NCBI GenBank assembly: GCA_029211145.1
Contig: JARGEQ010000104.1
Location: 24,776-88,775, forward strand
Direction: 5' to 3'
DNA: 64,000 bases
From: Marinimicrococcus flavescens
Lineage (GTDB): Bacteria; Pseudomonadota; Alphaproteobacteria; Geminicoccales; Geminicoccaceae
Position 1 is the first letter of the stretch, and every line of letters starts with the position of its first letter. A model generated the notes under the pieces. That model worked only from the letters and a program-made list of their open reading frames with translations. It had not been told where the DNA came from and did no database searches. Shown here piece by piece: positions 1-8,884 of the stretch. The position numbers were made by a program, and so were the translations under genes.

Positions 1-177
1 AGCGCCCACCTTCCAGGCCGCCACCTTGCCCAGCTCTCCGCTCACCAGGCGCTGGATCGCGTAGGCGTCGGCGGCGCTTGCGGGTGCGGGAAGATTTTCT
101 GCCGGAGCGAGCGGCAGCCTGCTGCGGCGCGCCTCGAGCAGCAGGTCGGCGATCTTCCGGGCATCCTGGGCGAGCAC
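1..177 (-). CDS. 2-keto-4-pentenoate hydratase-like protein, N-terminal fragment
   Basis: The first 59 codons of a gene that runs off the left edge. The translation (starting V-L-A-Q-D-A-R-K-I-A-D-L-L) continues with ARRSRLPL, a proline/alanine-rich turn, ADAYAIQRLV and ends AAWKVGA. That is the typical N-terminus of the MhpD/fumarylacetoacetate-hydrolase-like hydratase family, where AYAIQ and GWKVG-type motifs recur. The start is a GTG at 177 on the minus strand, preceded by GAGGAA at 183-188 with a 5-nt spacer. It lies 47 nt downstream of the gcl stop in the same direction, so co-transcription with gcl is likely. The substrate cannot be told from the fragment; a hydroxypyruvate isomerase was also considered but the motifs do not fit. 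Confidence 0.6.
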   Translation of the reverse strand, partial: MLAQDARKIADLLLEARRSRLPLAPAENLPAPASAADAYAIQRLVSGELGKVAAWKVGA

Positions 178-224
178 GGGCGTTCCTCGGCGAGGGCTGC
201 AGAATCTTGGCTGGTGCGGACGGC

Positions 225-2066
225 CTAGCGCGAATCGCCGGCCGGATCCACGGGCCTCGCAACAGGCGCTGCGGCCGGCTGCGTCTGCAGCACCGAGCCC
301 GAGGAGTCCTCGAGCGTCAGGGAGGGGTCGAGGCAGAGGATCTCCTCGAACTCGGTGACGTTGTGGATCTCGGTGCCCATGGCGATGTTGGTGACGCGCT
401 CGAGGATGAACTCGAGCACCACCGGCACCTGGTGCTCCTTCATCAGCGCCCGCGCCCGGGCGAAGGCCTCCTTGAACTCGTTGGGACTCTTCACCCGGAT
501 GGCCTTGCACCCCAGCCCCTCGGCCACCGCCACATGGTCGACCCCGTAGCTGCCCGTCTCCGGACTGTTGATGTTCTCGAAGGCGAGGCTGACCTCGAAA
601 TCCATGGAAAAGCCGCGCTGCGCCTGGCGGATCAGGCCGAGATAGGAGTTGTTCACCACCACGTGCAGGTAGGGCAGCCGGTGCTGCGCGCCCACCGCCA
701 GCTCCTCGATGAGGAACTGGAAGTCGTAGTCGCCGGAGAGCGCCACGATCTCGCGGTCGGGATCGGCGGCGCGCACGCCTAGCGCCGCCGGCAGCGTCCA
801 GCCCAGGGGCCCCGCCTGGCCGCAATTGATCCAGTTGCGCGGCCGGTAGACGTGCAGGAACTGGGCGCCGGCGATCTGCGAGAGGCCGATCGTGCTCACA
901 TAGCAGGTGTCGCGCCCGAACTCCTGGTTCATCTCCTGATAGACGCGCTGGGGCTTGAGCGGCACCTGGTCGAAATGGCTGCGGCGCAGCATGTGCTCCT
1001 TGCGGTGCAGGCAGTCGGCGGCCCAGGCGCTGCGGTCGGCGAGCTTTCCGGCGGCCTTCCACTCCGTCGCGACCTCGACGAACAGCTCCAGCGCCGCCTT
1101 GGCATCCGAGGCGATGCCGAGGTCGGGATTGAACACGCGGCCGATCTGGGTGGGCTCGATGTCGACATGCACGAACCGGCGGCCCTCGGTGTAGCTCTCG
1201 ATCGAGCCCGTATGCCGGTTGGCCCAGCGATTGCCGATGCCCAGCACGAAATCGGACTTGAGGAAGGTCCGGTTGCCGTAGCGGTGGCTGGTCTGCAGCC
1301 CGACCATGCCGGCCATGAGCCTGTGGTCGTCGGGAATCGCACCCCAGCCCATGAGGGTCGGGATCACCGGCACGCCCAGGAGCTCGGCGAGCTCCACGAG
1401 AAGCTCCGAGGCATCCGCGTTGATGATGCCGCCGCCGGCCACGATCAGCGGCCGCTCGCTGCCGTTGAGCATCGCCAGCGCCTTCTCGACCTGGCGGCGG
1501 CTGGCCTTCGGCTTGAAGGCGGCCAACGGCTCGTAGGTATCGATGTCGAACTCTATCAGGGCGGTCTGCACGTCGACCGGCAGGTCCACCAGCACCGGGC
1601 CCGGCCGGCCCGAGCGCATGACGTGAAAGGCCTGCTGCAGCACCCGCGGCACGAGGCCGGGCTCCCTGACGGTGACGGCCCATTTGGTGACCGGCCGGGC
1701 GATCGCCTCGATGTCGACCGCCTGGAAATCCTCCTTGTGCAGCTTGGCGCGCGGCGCCTGGCCGGTGATGCACAGGATCGGGACCGAATCGGCGATGGCC
1801 GCATAGAGGCCGGTGATCATGTCGGTGCCGGCCGGCCCCGAGGTGCCGAGGCACAGGCCGATATTGCCCGCCACCGCGCGGCTGTAGCCGTCGGCCATGT
1901 GGGAGGCGCCCTCGACGTGCCGCGCCAGGATGTGGCGGATCCTGCCATGGGCGCGCATCGCTGCATAAAGCGGGTTGATCGCCGCCCCCGGCACGCCGAA
2001 GGCCACGCTCACACCTTCCTTCTCCAGAACCCGTACCGCCGCTTCCACCGCCGTCATCATCGCCAT
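225..2066 (-). CDS. gcl: Glyoxylate carboligase (tartronate-semialdehyde synthase)
   Basis: ThDP- and FAD-dependent enzyme that condenses two glyoxylate molecules to tartronate semialdehyde and CO2, in the cytosolic glycerate pathway. The 613-residue protein is full length. It starts [11 protein letters not shown], has [13 protein letters not shown] near residues 49-61, and carries the ThDP motif GDYDFQF followed about 25 residues later by VVNNS. Val51 sits where most ThDP enzymes have the activating glutamate; this Glu-to-Val change is a known hallmark of Gcl. The ATG at 2066 is chosen because GGGAGG (2074-2079) lies 7 nt upstream; a TTG at 2081 would place the Shine-Dalgarno inside the gene. 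It is divergent from the TRAP operon across 514 bp and is followed by the hydratase fragment. The usual partners Hyi and GlxR are not in view and may lie beyond the edge. Confidence 0.95.
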   Translation of the reverse strand: MAMMTAVEAAVRVLEKEGVSVAFGVPGAAINPLYAAMRAHGRIRHILARHVEGASHMADGYSRAVAGNIGLCLGTSGPAGTDMITGLYAAIADSVPILCITGQAPRAKLHKEDFQAVDIEAIARPVTKWAVTVREPGLVPRVLQQAFHVMRSGRPGPVLVDLPVDVQTALIEFDIDTYEPLAAFKPKASRRQVEKALAMLNGSERPLIVAGGGIINADASELLVELAELLGVPVIPTLMGWGAIPDDHRLMAGMVGLQTSHRYGNRTFLKSDFVLGIGNRWANRHTGSIESYTEGRRFVHVDIEPTQIGRVFNPDLGIASDAKAALELFVEVATEWKAAGKLADRSAWAADCLHRKEHMLRRSHFDQVPLKPQRVYQEMNQEFGRDTCYVSTIGLSQIAGAQFLHVYRPRNWINCGQAGPLGWTLPAALGVRAADPDREIVALSGDYDFQFLIEELAVGAQHRLPYLHVVVNNSYLGLIRQAQRGFSMDFEVSLAFENINSPETGSYGVDHVAVAEGLGCKAIRVKSPNEFKEAFARARALMKEHQVPVVLEFILERVTNIAMGTEIHNVTEFEEILCLDPSLTLEDSSGSVLQTQPAAAPVARPVDPAGDSR

Positions 2067-2580
2067 GACGCAACCTCCCAAGCTCGCTCATTGAAGAATA
2101 CGAGCCGAGGGCAGCGGCGCAACGCACTTCAAAAACCCCGCCACGATGTGGAAGCACCGAGGATTTCGCGGCCATGCCAGATACTTGGCGCAACCTGCGG
2201 ATAAAAATCGGGCGGCTTCGCCCGGCCCGGCCGGCCCGCAGGTCGATCGGGCCTCTCGACGGTGCCGTGCCACGACGCTTCGTCCCACGATGCGGCGCTC
2301 CTCCGATAATCTGTCCGTTGCACCTTTGTCATAAGTCTCCTTCTGCACGTTTTTGCGCCCACGGATGGTAGGAAGCGGCGGCGCGCCACGCAATCTCCTC
2401 CCGGAGCCGGATCAACGGCTTGCATCCACGACGACACGAGGCGATCCTTCGGCCATCGCCAAGCGCGGACGGATCCGGCGGACGGGCGGCTGAAAGGACG
2501 CTCGTCCCCGGCGTGCGCGCCAATTCGTCGGTCAATCAATCGGGGCGCCGCCGCGCGCGCCTCGGGACAGGAGGCTATCG
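2067..2580. other. 514-bp divergent intergenic region between gcl and dctP
   Basis: No credible gene is seen here; open frames on both strands have composition unlike neighbouring proteins. Besides the candidate gcl promoter at 2095-2122, a second minus-strand pair lies further out (ATGACA near 2330 and GATTAT at 2306-2311, spacing only 15 nt). A small dyad GCCA/TGGC sits at 2176-2189. The rightward dctP gene has a strong Shine-Dalgarno (AGGAGG, 2569-2574) but no convincing promoter. The length suggests a regulator binds here, but no regulator gene is adjacent. Confidence 0.4.
2095..2122 (-). promoter_or_regulatory. Candidate gcl promoter
   Basis: On the minus strand TTGCGC (2117-2122) and TATTCT (2095-2100) are separated by 16 nt. 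The -10 would put the transcript start near 2088, about 20 nt before the gcl ATG and just ahead of its Shine-Dalgarno. The -35 match is weak. Confidence 0.35.
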
Positions 2581-3564
2581 ATGTTCTCGACACGAACCCT
2601 GGGCATCGCCGCCGGCATCGCCGGATCGCTGCTGATCGCCGGCGCCGCCAGCGCGCAAGAGCAGCTCAAGTTCGCCCATGTCTACGAGTCCTCCGAGCCC
2701 TACCAGAAGTGGGCGCTGTGGGCTGCCGAGCAGATCGCGGAGCGCACCGACGGCCGCTACACGATGGAGGTCTACCCTGCCTCCTCGCTGGGCAAGGAGT
2801 CGGACATCAACCAGGGCCTGACCCTGGGCACCGTCGACATCATCTATACCGGCACCGCTTTCGCCGGGAACTATTACGGGCCTTTGGCCATCGGCGGCGC
2901 TCCCTACATCTTCAGCGGCTTCGACCACTGGCAGAGCTACAAGGACAGCGAGCTCTTCGAGGAGCTCGCCGAAGGCTACAAGGAGAAGACCGGCAACAAG
3001 ATCGTCGGGATGACCTATTACGGCGAGCGGCACGTGACCGCCAACAAGCCGATCCGTACGCCTGACGACATGAAGGGTCTGAAGATCCGCGTCCCCGACG
3101 CGCCCCTCTATCTGATGTTCCCCAAGGGCGTCGGCGCCAATGCCGCTCCGATCGCCTTCGCCGAGGTCTATCTGGCCTTGCAGACCGGCACGGTGGACGC
3201 CCAGGAGAACCCCCTGCCGACCATCCTGGCCAAGAAGTTCTACGAGGTTCAGGACACCATCAACCTGACCGGGCACATCACCGAGAGCCTGATCACGGTG
3301 ATCGGCGCGCCGCTGTGGAACCGGCTCTCCGACGAGGACAAGACGATCTTCACGGAGATCTTCAAGGAGGCCGCTGCCGGGGCGACCGACGATGTCCGCG
3401 AGGCCGAGGACAGGCTGCGCACCGAGTTCGTGACGATGGGCGAGACGGTGATCACCGACGTCGACCGCGACGCGTTCCGTGCCGCCCTCCAGCCCTCGCT
3501 GACCGGCCCCTCGGCGACCTGGACCAAGGAGCAGTACGACCGCCTGCAGGCGCTGGCGGACTAG
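2581..3564 (+). CDS. dctP: TRAP transporter solute-binding protein, DctP family
   Basis: Periplasmic binding protein of a tripartite ATP-independent periplasmic (TRAP) transporter, typically for organic acids. The 327-residue protein has a signal peptide cleaved near ASA/QE at residues 25-26. The mature part opens LKFAHVYESS and contains the family features GKESDINQGL, GERHVTANKPIRTPDDMKGLKIRVP (the arginine of this last motif normally binds the carboxylate) and TVDAQENPL. AGGAGG lies 6 nt before the ATG. DctQ and DctM genes follow in the same direction. The nearby gcl suggests a C2-C4 acid that feeds glyoxylate, but the ligand is not determined by the sequence. Confidence 0.92.
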   Translation: MFSTRTLGIAAGIAGSLLIAGAASAQEQLKFAHVYESSEPYQKWALWAAEQIAERTDGRYTMEVYPASSLGKESDINQGLTLGTVDIIYTGTAFAGNYYGPLAIGGAPYIFSGFDHWQSYKDSELFEELAEGYKEKTGNKIVGMTYYGERHVTANKPIRTPDDMKGLKIRVPDAPLYLMFPKGVGANAAPIAFAEVYLALQTGTVDAQENPLPTILAKKFYEVQDTINLTGHITESLITVIGAPLWNRLSDEDKTIFTEIFKEAAAGATDDVREAEDRLRTEFVTMGETVITDVDRDAFRAALQPSLTGPSATWTKEQYDRLQALAD

Positions 3565-3600
3565 GCCTCAGGCAACAAGGCGGGGCAACGGAGGGTGAAG

Positions 3601-4182
3601 ATGGCGGAACACGGCAGGCCCGTGGCCGAGAACGGCGCTCGAGAGCACCACGCGCCGGAGTTCGACGAGGAGCAGACCGACTTTCGGATGTCGGAGCTGG
3701 GAATCGAGGACGGCGTGACGTTCGTGCTGTTCTGGATTCTCGCGACAGTGGTGTTCGTCCAGTTCTTCACCCGCTATGTCCTCAACGACTCGCTTGCCTG
3801 GACCGAGGAGGTCGCGCGCTATCTCCTGATAGCCGTGACCTTCCTCGGCGCCACCATTGCGGTGAAGAAGAATACCCACATTCATGTGGAATTTTTCTAC
3901 CGTTATCTGAAAGGACGCGCGAGCAGGACGCTGGCGACAGCCGTCGACGTCGTCCGCCTGCTCTTGCTGGGTTACTTCATCTATCTTTCCTGGAAGATCC
4001 TGAACTTGATGGGCAACCAGCGCATGGCGTCGATCGACCTGCCGATCGGCCTGCTCTACTGGGTCGTGCTGGCCGGCTTTGCCATCATGTTCCTGCGCGC
4101 CATCCAGGTCACCTGGCGTCACTGGCGCCAGGGCTATAGCGATCTCGAGAAGACCGACGACGCGCCGAGGCCGACCACATGA
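3601..4182 (+). CDS. dctQ: TRAP transporter small membrane subunit, DctQ family
   Basis: The 193-residue four-helix membrane subunit that links the binding protein to the DctM channel. About 40 hydrophilic residues precede the first helix (VTFVLFWILATVVFVQFF), then come the DctQ hallmark ARYLLIAVTFLGA and HVEFFYRYL. The ATG at 3601 is preferred over the GTG at 3595, which would overlap the Shine-Dalgarno GGAGG (3590-3594); the ATG has a 6-nt spacer. The gene ends in an ATGA overlap with dctM, a sign of translational coupling. Confidence 0.9.
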   Translation: MAEHGRPVAENGAREHHAPEFDEEQTDFRMSELGIEDGVTFVLFWILATVVFVQFFTRYVLNDSLAWTEEVARYLLIAVTFLGATIAVKKNTHIHVEFFYRYLKGRASRTLATAVDVVRLLLLGYFIYLSWKILNLMGNQRMASIDLPIGLLYWVVLAGFAIMFLRAIQVTWRHWRQGYSDLEKTDDAPRPTT

Positions 4183-5459
4183 TGCTCTGGACTCTCTTCA
4201 TCGCCCTTTTGGTGATGATCGTGATGGGCCTGCCGGTGGCGCTGGCCCTGGCGGGCTCCTCGCTGCTGGCGATCCTCGTGGCCGGCACGGTGCCGGATCT
4301 CGTGGTCCTGCACCGCATGGTGGGCGGCGTCGACAGCTTCCCGCTGCTGGCCATCCCGTTCTTCATCCTCGCCGGCAACCTGATGAACGAGGCCGGCATC
4401 ACCAACCGCATCTTCGCCTTCGCCATGGCGCTGGTCGGCTGGATGCGCGGCGGGCTCGGCCACGTCAATGTCGGCGCCTCGGTGATCTTCGCCGGCATGT
4501 CCGGGGCGGCCGTGGCCGACGCCGGCGGGCTCGGGACCATCGAGATCAAGGCGATGCGCGACGCCGGCTACGACGACGATTTCGCCGTGGCGGTCACCGC
4601 CGCCTCCTCGACCATCGGCCCGATCATCCCGCCGAGCCTGCCCATGGTCATCTACGGGGTGCTCGCCAACGCCTCCATCGGCCAGCTCTTCGCCGCGGGG
4701 TTCGTCCCCGGCCTGCTGATGGCGCTGGCGCTGATGGGGATGGTCGGCTGGTACGCGCGCCGCCGCAACTATCCGCGCGACGCGCGCTTCTCCGTCCCGC
4801 TGCTCGGCAAGACCTTCAAGCGCGCCTTCCTCTCGCTGATGACCCCCACCATCATCGTGGGCGGCATCCTCACCGGCGTGTTCACCCCCACCGAGGCGGC
4901 GATCGCGGCGGTCGGCTACGCCCTCGTGCTGGGCCTCCTCGTCTACCGCACCCTGACCTGGCGCCACTTCATGCGGGTCAGCATGGACACCATCGAGACC
5001 ACCGCGATCATCCTGCTGATCGTCGCCGGCGCCTCGATCTTCGCCTGGATCCTCACCAGCGCCCGGATGCCCGAGCATCTTTCCGCGGCCATCCTGTCGC
5101 TGACCGAGAACAAGATCCTGATCCTGCTCCTCATCAACCTGATCCTGTTCGCGGTCGGCTGCTTCATGGAGACGATCGCGGCGATCACCATCCTGGTGCC
5201 GGTCCTGCTGCCGATCGCCATCAAGGTCGGCGTCGATCCCGTGCATTTCGGCGTCATCATGGTGCTCAACCTGATGATCGGCCTGCTCACCCCGCCGGTC
5301 GGCATGGTGCTCTACGTGCTCTCACGGGTCTCCGGCCTGCCGTTCGAGCGCTGCGCCTCGGCCACCATGCCGTTCCTGGTGCCGCTGGTGCTCGTCCTGC
5401 TGGTGGTGACCTTCGTCCCCGCTTTCTCGATGTGGCTGCCGACGCTGGTCTATCGCTGA
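4179..5459 (+). CDS. dctM: TRAP transporter large membrane subunit, DctM family
   Basis: The 426-residue sodium-coupled channel subunit with about 12 hydrophobic segments. Family signatures visible are GLPVALALAGSS near the start, GGVDSFPLLAIPFFILAGNLMN, NVGASVIFAGMSGAAVADAGG, SSTIGPIIPPS and GLLTPPVGMVLYV. It starts inside the dctQ stop codon (ATGA) and is the last gene of the dctPQM operon, closing at a strong hairpin that begins 7 bases after the stop. Confidence 0.93.
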   Translation: MMLWTLFIALLVMIVMGLPVALALAGSSLLAILVAGTVPDLVVLHRMVGGVDSFPLLAIPFFILAGNLMNEAGITNRIFAFAMALVGWMRGGLGHVNVGASVIFAGMSGAAVADAGGLGTIEIKAMRDAGYDDDFAVAVTAASSTIGPIIPPSLPMVIYGVLANASIGQLFAAGFVPGLLMALALMGMVGWYARRRNYPRDARFSVPLLGKTFKRAFLSLMTPTIIVGGILTGVFTPTEAAIAAVGYALVLGLLVYRTLTWRHFMRVSMDTIETTAIILLIVAGASIFAWILTSARMPEHLSAAILSLTENKILILLLINLILFAVGCFMETIAAITILVPVLLPIAIKVGVDPVHFGVIMVLNLMIGLLTPPVGMVLYVLSRVSGLPFERCASATMPFLVPLVLVLLVVTFVPAFSMWLPTLVYR

Positions 5460-5465
5460 CCACGC

Positions 5466-5499
5466 GGCGGGGCGGACGGGCCTTGCCCGCCGCCCCGCC
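5466..5499. terminator. Bidirectional terminator-like hairpin between convergent genes
   Basis: Arms 5466-5475 (GGCGGGGCGG) and 5490-5499 (CCGCCCCGCC) pair perfectly. Inside them 5477-5481 pairs with 5485-5489, leaving one bulged A and a 3-nt loop. It fills the 40-bp gap between dctM and the convergent EAL gene. There is no clear U-tract on either strand. Confidence 0.7.
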
Positions 5500-7068
5500 T
5501 CAAGCGGCGTTGCCGCGCGGCGCCACCAGCAGGGCGCGCAGATCGGCCGCCGCCATCGGTCGCCCGTAGAAAAAGCCCTGCGCCTCCTCGAAGCCCATGA
5601 GCCCGAGCAGCGCCGCCTGCTCTTCGCGCTCCACGCCCTCGGCGCACAAGCGCGCATCGAGCTCGCGCGCCAGTCTCGCCACCGCCTCCACCACCGTGCG
5701 CGACTGCGGCTGCTCGAGGATCTGCTCGGTGAACGAGCGGTCGAGCTTGATCTTGTCGAAGGGGAAGCGGTGCAGGTGGCTCAGGCTCGAATAGCCGGTC
5801 CCGAAATCGTCGATGGCGATACCTATCCCCAGCTTGCGAAGCTGCGCCATCATCGCGGCAGCCCCGACCGGGTCGTCGAGCAGCGCGCTCTCGGTGATCT
5901 CCAGCTCGAGACAGCGCGCCGGCAGGCCAGTGGCGGCCAGCGTCCGGCGTATCTCGGCCACCAGATCGCGCTCGCGGAACTGCAGCGGCGAGACGTTGAC
6001 CGCAAGCTTGAGCCCGCCCCAGCCGGCCGCCTCCGCCGCCGCCCGGCGCAGCACCATGCGGCCGATCTCGGGCATCAGCCCCGCGTTCTCGGCCACAGGG
6101 ACGAAGAGGCTGGGCGGAATGCTGCCACGGGTCGGGTGCAACCAGCGCAGCAGCGCCTCGGCACCCAGGAGCCGGCCGCTGCCGAGCTCCACCTGCGGCT
6201 GGTAGAACAGCTCCAGCTCGCCGCGTTGCAGTGCCTCCCGCAGCTCCGTCTCGATCCAGCCCGCGCGACTGGGGAGCAGCCTCCTCTTGCGGCCCCCGCG
6301 CAGCGCTCTCCAGGCCAGCACGCCTGCAGCCCCTGTCAGCAGGAGGCCAGGCGGAGCCCACGCCGGCAGGAGCGGCGCCGTCGCGGCGGCAGCCTCGTCC
6401 CAGGCAAGGACCCCCAAAGGAGTTCCGAGGCGACTGTGCAGCTCCATGGCCGCAGCGCCCACGGGCGCCTCCGGCGCGAACCGCAGGCCCGGCAGGCCCA
6501 GATGGCGCTCCAGCTCGCCGAGAATGAACGGGTCCAGCTGCTCGCCCACCACCCGACGCTGCCCGTCACTGTGCGCCGGCTCCGGTGCGACGGCGACGAG
6601 GGCAGGACCCGACGCGGTGAGCACGAAGCCGGAGGCCACTGCGTGGGCGGAGGCGAGCGGCGCTGCCAGAAGATCGTCGAGCCCCTTCCCCAGCAGCCCC
6701 GAAGCGGTCACCGCCAGCGCCCTGCCGCCGAGCGCGCCGTGGAGGGTGGTGCCGTCGCCGGCCAGCACGAAGGCGAAGTCGATATCCGGCTGCCGGAGCT
6801 CCTCCGGAAGATGGGCTATCGGCGCCGGCTCGTCTGTCGCCAGCGGCCGCTCGGGCTGCCGCTGGCGAAGATTGCGTTTGAGCGCCACGCGCAGACCCGC
6901 GAGGGATCCTGCCAGCCGGTCCCTTCCTGACTCTGCATCCAAGGGCTCGCTTTCCTGCACACCCTCCCGGTCGGGGCCAGGCCCGGCAGTCGCAGGAACC
7001 GCCATGCTCACGGCCAGCAGCACGAGCGCGGCGACCGCCCGGGCCATGGGTCGGTAAGAAACGGGCAT
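5500..7068 (-). CDS. Membrane sensor with C-terminal EAL domain, copy 1
   Basis: Predicted cyclic-di-GMP phosphodiesterase of 522 residues. An N-terminal signal-like helix is followed by about 180 residues resembling a CHASE4-type periplasmic sensor (IDFAFVLAGDG, then SGFVLTASG, then GEQLDPFILGELERHLGLPGL), a second hydrophobic segment, and an EAL domain. The EAL domain keeps catalytic features: GAEALLRWLHP, VNVSPLQF, LEITESAL, DDFGTGYSSL, KIKLDRSF and CAEGVE. It lacks a GGDEF domain. The start is uncertain: 7068 gives a length matching its neighbour but has no clear Shine-Dalgarno, and an in-frame ATG at 7149 lies too close to AGGAG. Copy 2 lies 135 bp upstream in the same orientation and is clearly paralogous over the whole length. 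Confidence 0.88.
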   Translation of the reverse strand: MPVSYRPMARAVAALVLLAVSMAVPATAGPGPDREGVQESEPLDAESGRDRLAGSLAGLRVALKRNLRQRQPERPLATDEPAPIAHLPEELRQPDIDFAFVLAGDGTTLHGALGGRALAVTASGLLGKGLDDLLAAPLASAHAVASGFVLTASGPALVAVAPEPAHSDGQRRVVGEQLDPFILGELERHLGLPGLRFAPEAPVGAAAMELHSRLGTPLGVLAWDEAAAATAPLLPAWAPPGLLLTGAAGVLAWRALRGGRKRRLLPSRAGWIETELREALQRGELELFYQPQVELGSGRLLGAEALLRWLHPTRGSIPPSLFVPVAENAGLMPEIGRMVLRRAAAEAAGWGGLKLAVNVSPLQFRERDLVAEIRRTLAATGLPARCLELEITESALLDDPVGAAAMMAQLRKLGIGIAIDDFGTGYSSLSHLHRFPFDKIKLDRSFTEQILEQPQSRTVVEAVARLARELDARLCAEGVEREEQAALLGLMGFEEAQGFFYGRPMAAADLRALLVAPRGNAA

Positions 7069-7203
7069 AGCTGACTGATTGCTCACGCGATGGGCGAATA
7101 TCGTAGAGTGTTGCGCTAGCAAAGCGCTAGTTTCGTCAGCGAGCGCCATGCTCCTGGCGGCGGTTTGCCGCGGCCCTGCCTCCGCCTCGGGGCACCGCTT
7201 CGC

Positions 7204-8775
7204 TCAGATCGCCGCCGACCACGCGGCCGGCGGCGCGGCGCGCAGCGCCCTCAGCTCCTCCGCGGGCATCGGGCGGGCGAAGAGAAAGCCCTGGGCCTCG
7301 TCGAAGCCGAGTGTGGCCAGCAGTGCCGCCTGCTCCTTGCGCTCGATCCCCTCGGCGCACAAGGAGGCGTCCAGGTCCCGCGCCAGACGCACGACGGCCT
7401 CGACCACGGCGCGGCTTGCGGCGTGCTCGAGAAGCTGCTCGGTAAAGGAGCGGTCGATCTTGATCTTGTCGAACGGAAAGCGGTGCAGGTAGCTCAGGCT
7501 CGAGTAGCCGGTGCCGAAATCGTCGATGGCGATTCGCACCCCGAGCTGCTGGAGCCGCCGCATCTTGGCGAACGCCGCGGCCGGATCGTCGAGCAGCGCG
7601 CTCTCGGTGATTTCCAGCTCCAAAAGGCTGGCCGCGAGCCCGGCCGCCGCGAGCGCCTCGCGGACCTGGGCCACCAGACCCGGCCGGCGGAACTGCAGCG
7701 GCGAGACGTTGACCGCCACCTTGAGCCCGCCCCAGCGGGCAGCCTCCGCGGTGGCCCGGCGCAGCACCATGCCGCCCAGCTCGGGCATCAGCCCGGCCTT
7801 CTCGGCCACTGGAATGAAGAGGCTCGGGGGGATCGTGCCGCGCGTCGGGTGCGACCAGCGAAGAAGTGCCTCGGCGCCGCTCATCACGCCGCGCCGCATG
7901 TCGATCTGCGGCTGGTAGTGAAGATCGAGGGCGCCGGCGCGAAGCGCCTGGCGCAGCTCCTTCTCGATCCACGCATTCCCCCGCAGCTCGGCCCGCGCCT
8001 TGCGAACGACAACCGGCCCCGACACCGCGAGGGCGAGGGTCAGAACGGCGAGAACGAACAGCAGCCCCCACGACCCGGCACCGCCGGCGAGCCCCTCCTG
8101 CGGGCCCGCTCCGTCCCAGACCAGCGAGCCGAGGAGCGCGCCGTCCCTCGTCCGCAAGGCGAAGCTCCGGGGCGGACCCGCCGTCCCCTGCTCGAAGCGG
8201 AGGCCGGGAAGCGTGAGAAGCTCGGCGATCCCGCCCAGCAGGTCGGGATCGAGCAGCTCGCCGACCACCAGCAGCGCGCGCCCGCCACGGTGGGTCGTGG
8301 GAGTCACCGCGGCAAGCGCAAGTCCCGATCGCGTGAGCACGAACCCCGAGGCGACCGAGGGGGCGGCTGGCTCGACCGCGGCAAGCAGCGCGTCGAGATC
8401 ATCGCCGATCAGCGTGTGGGCCGTGGCCGTGGTCGGCCGCCCGTCGATCATCCCGTGCACGGTGAGGCCAACCTCGCCCACCAGGAACGCGAAGTCGATG
8501 TCGAGCTGCCAGAGGGATTCGGGCAGGTGGGACAATGGTGCGGCGGGCCTGCCCGTCAGCACATGGCCGACCTCGAGCTGGACGATCTGCCGCTTGAGCG
8601 CCACGCGAAGGCCGGCCAGCGAGCCGGCCAGCCACGCCCGCTGCGCCTGTAGCCCCTCCTGTTCCGTGACCGCAGAAGTCCGCTCCCACGGCGCCAGCAG
8701 CAGCACTGCCGTAGAGATGGCCACCACAGCGAGAGCGACACGCGCTCTCGCTGGAAAGCGTATTATAGGTTGCAT
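7204..8775 (-). CDS. Membrane sensor with C-terminal EAL domain, copy 2
   Basis: A 523-residue paralogue of the next gene, with the same plan: N-terminal helix (residues about 10-28), CHASE4-like periplasmic region (LRVALKRQIVQLE, IDFAFLVGEVGLT, SGFVLTRSGLAL, GELLDPDLLGGIAELL), a second helix, then an EAL domain with intact GAEALLRWSHP, VNVSPLQF, LEITESALLDDP, DDFGTGYSSLSYLHRF, KIKIDRSF and CAEGIE. The EAL halves of the two copies are nearly identical in these motifs while the sensor halves have diverged, as expected if the inputs differ. The ATG at 8775 has no obvious Shine-Dalgarno. A candidate promoter lies at 8810-8839. Confidence 0.9.
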   Translation of the reverse strand: MQPIIRFPARARVALAVVAISTAVLLLAPWERTSAVTEQEGLQAQRAWLAGSLAGLRVALKRQIVQLEVGHVLTGRPAAPLSHLPESLWQLDIDFAFLVGEVGLTVHGMIDGRPTTATAHTLIGDDLDALLAAVEPAAPSVASGFVLTRSGLALAAVTPTTHRGGRALLVVGELLDPDLLGGIAELLTLPGLRFEQGTAGPPRSFALRTRDGALLGSLVWDGAGPQEGLAGGAGSWGLLFVLAVLTLALAVSGPVVVRKARAELRGNAWIEKELRQALRAGALDLHYQPQIDMRRGVMSGAEALLRWSHPTRGTIPPSLFIPVAEKAGLMPELGGMVLRRATAEAARWGGLKVAVNVSPLQFRRPGLVAQVREALAAAGLAASLLELEITESALLDDPAAAFAKMRRLQQLGVRIAIDDFGTGYSSLSYLHRFPFDKIKIDRSFTEQLLEHAASRAVVEAVVRLARDLDASLCAEGIERKEQAALLATLGFDEAQGFLFARPMPAEELRALRAAPPAAWSAAI

Positions 8776-8809
8776 GAAAATATCGATTGGTCGGCTGAGG
8801 GATGGCCAA

Positions 8810-8839
8810 TCTATAGGACGACGAACCTCTCGCTGCCAG
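8810..8839 (-). promoter_or_regulatory. Candidate promoter of the tandem EAL genes
   Basis: On the minus strand CTGGCA (8834-8839) and TATAGA (8810-8815) are spaced by 18 nt and would start a transcript about 28 nt before the ATG at 8775. Matches to the sigma-70 consensus are 4/6 and 5/6. Confidence 0.38.
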
Positions 8840-8884
8840 CATCAAAACGATGCCCGACGACACAAGTCTGTGTTCACTGCCCCG

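Noticed and set aside
2129..2593. A 154-codon minus-strand frame in the gcl-dctP gap
   Set aside because: Arg/Pro-rich translation with no motif and no ribosome site; better explained as regulatory DNA.
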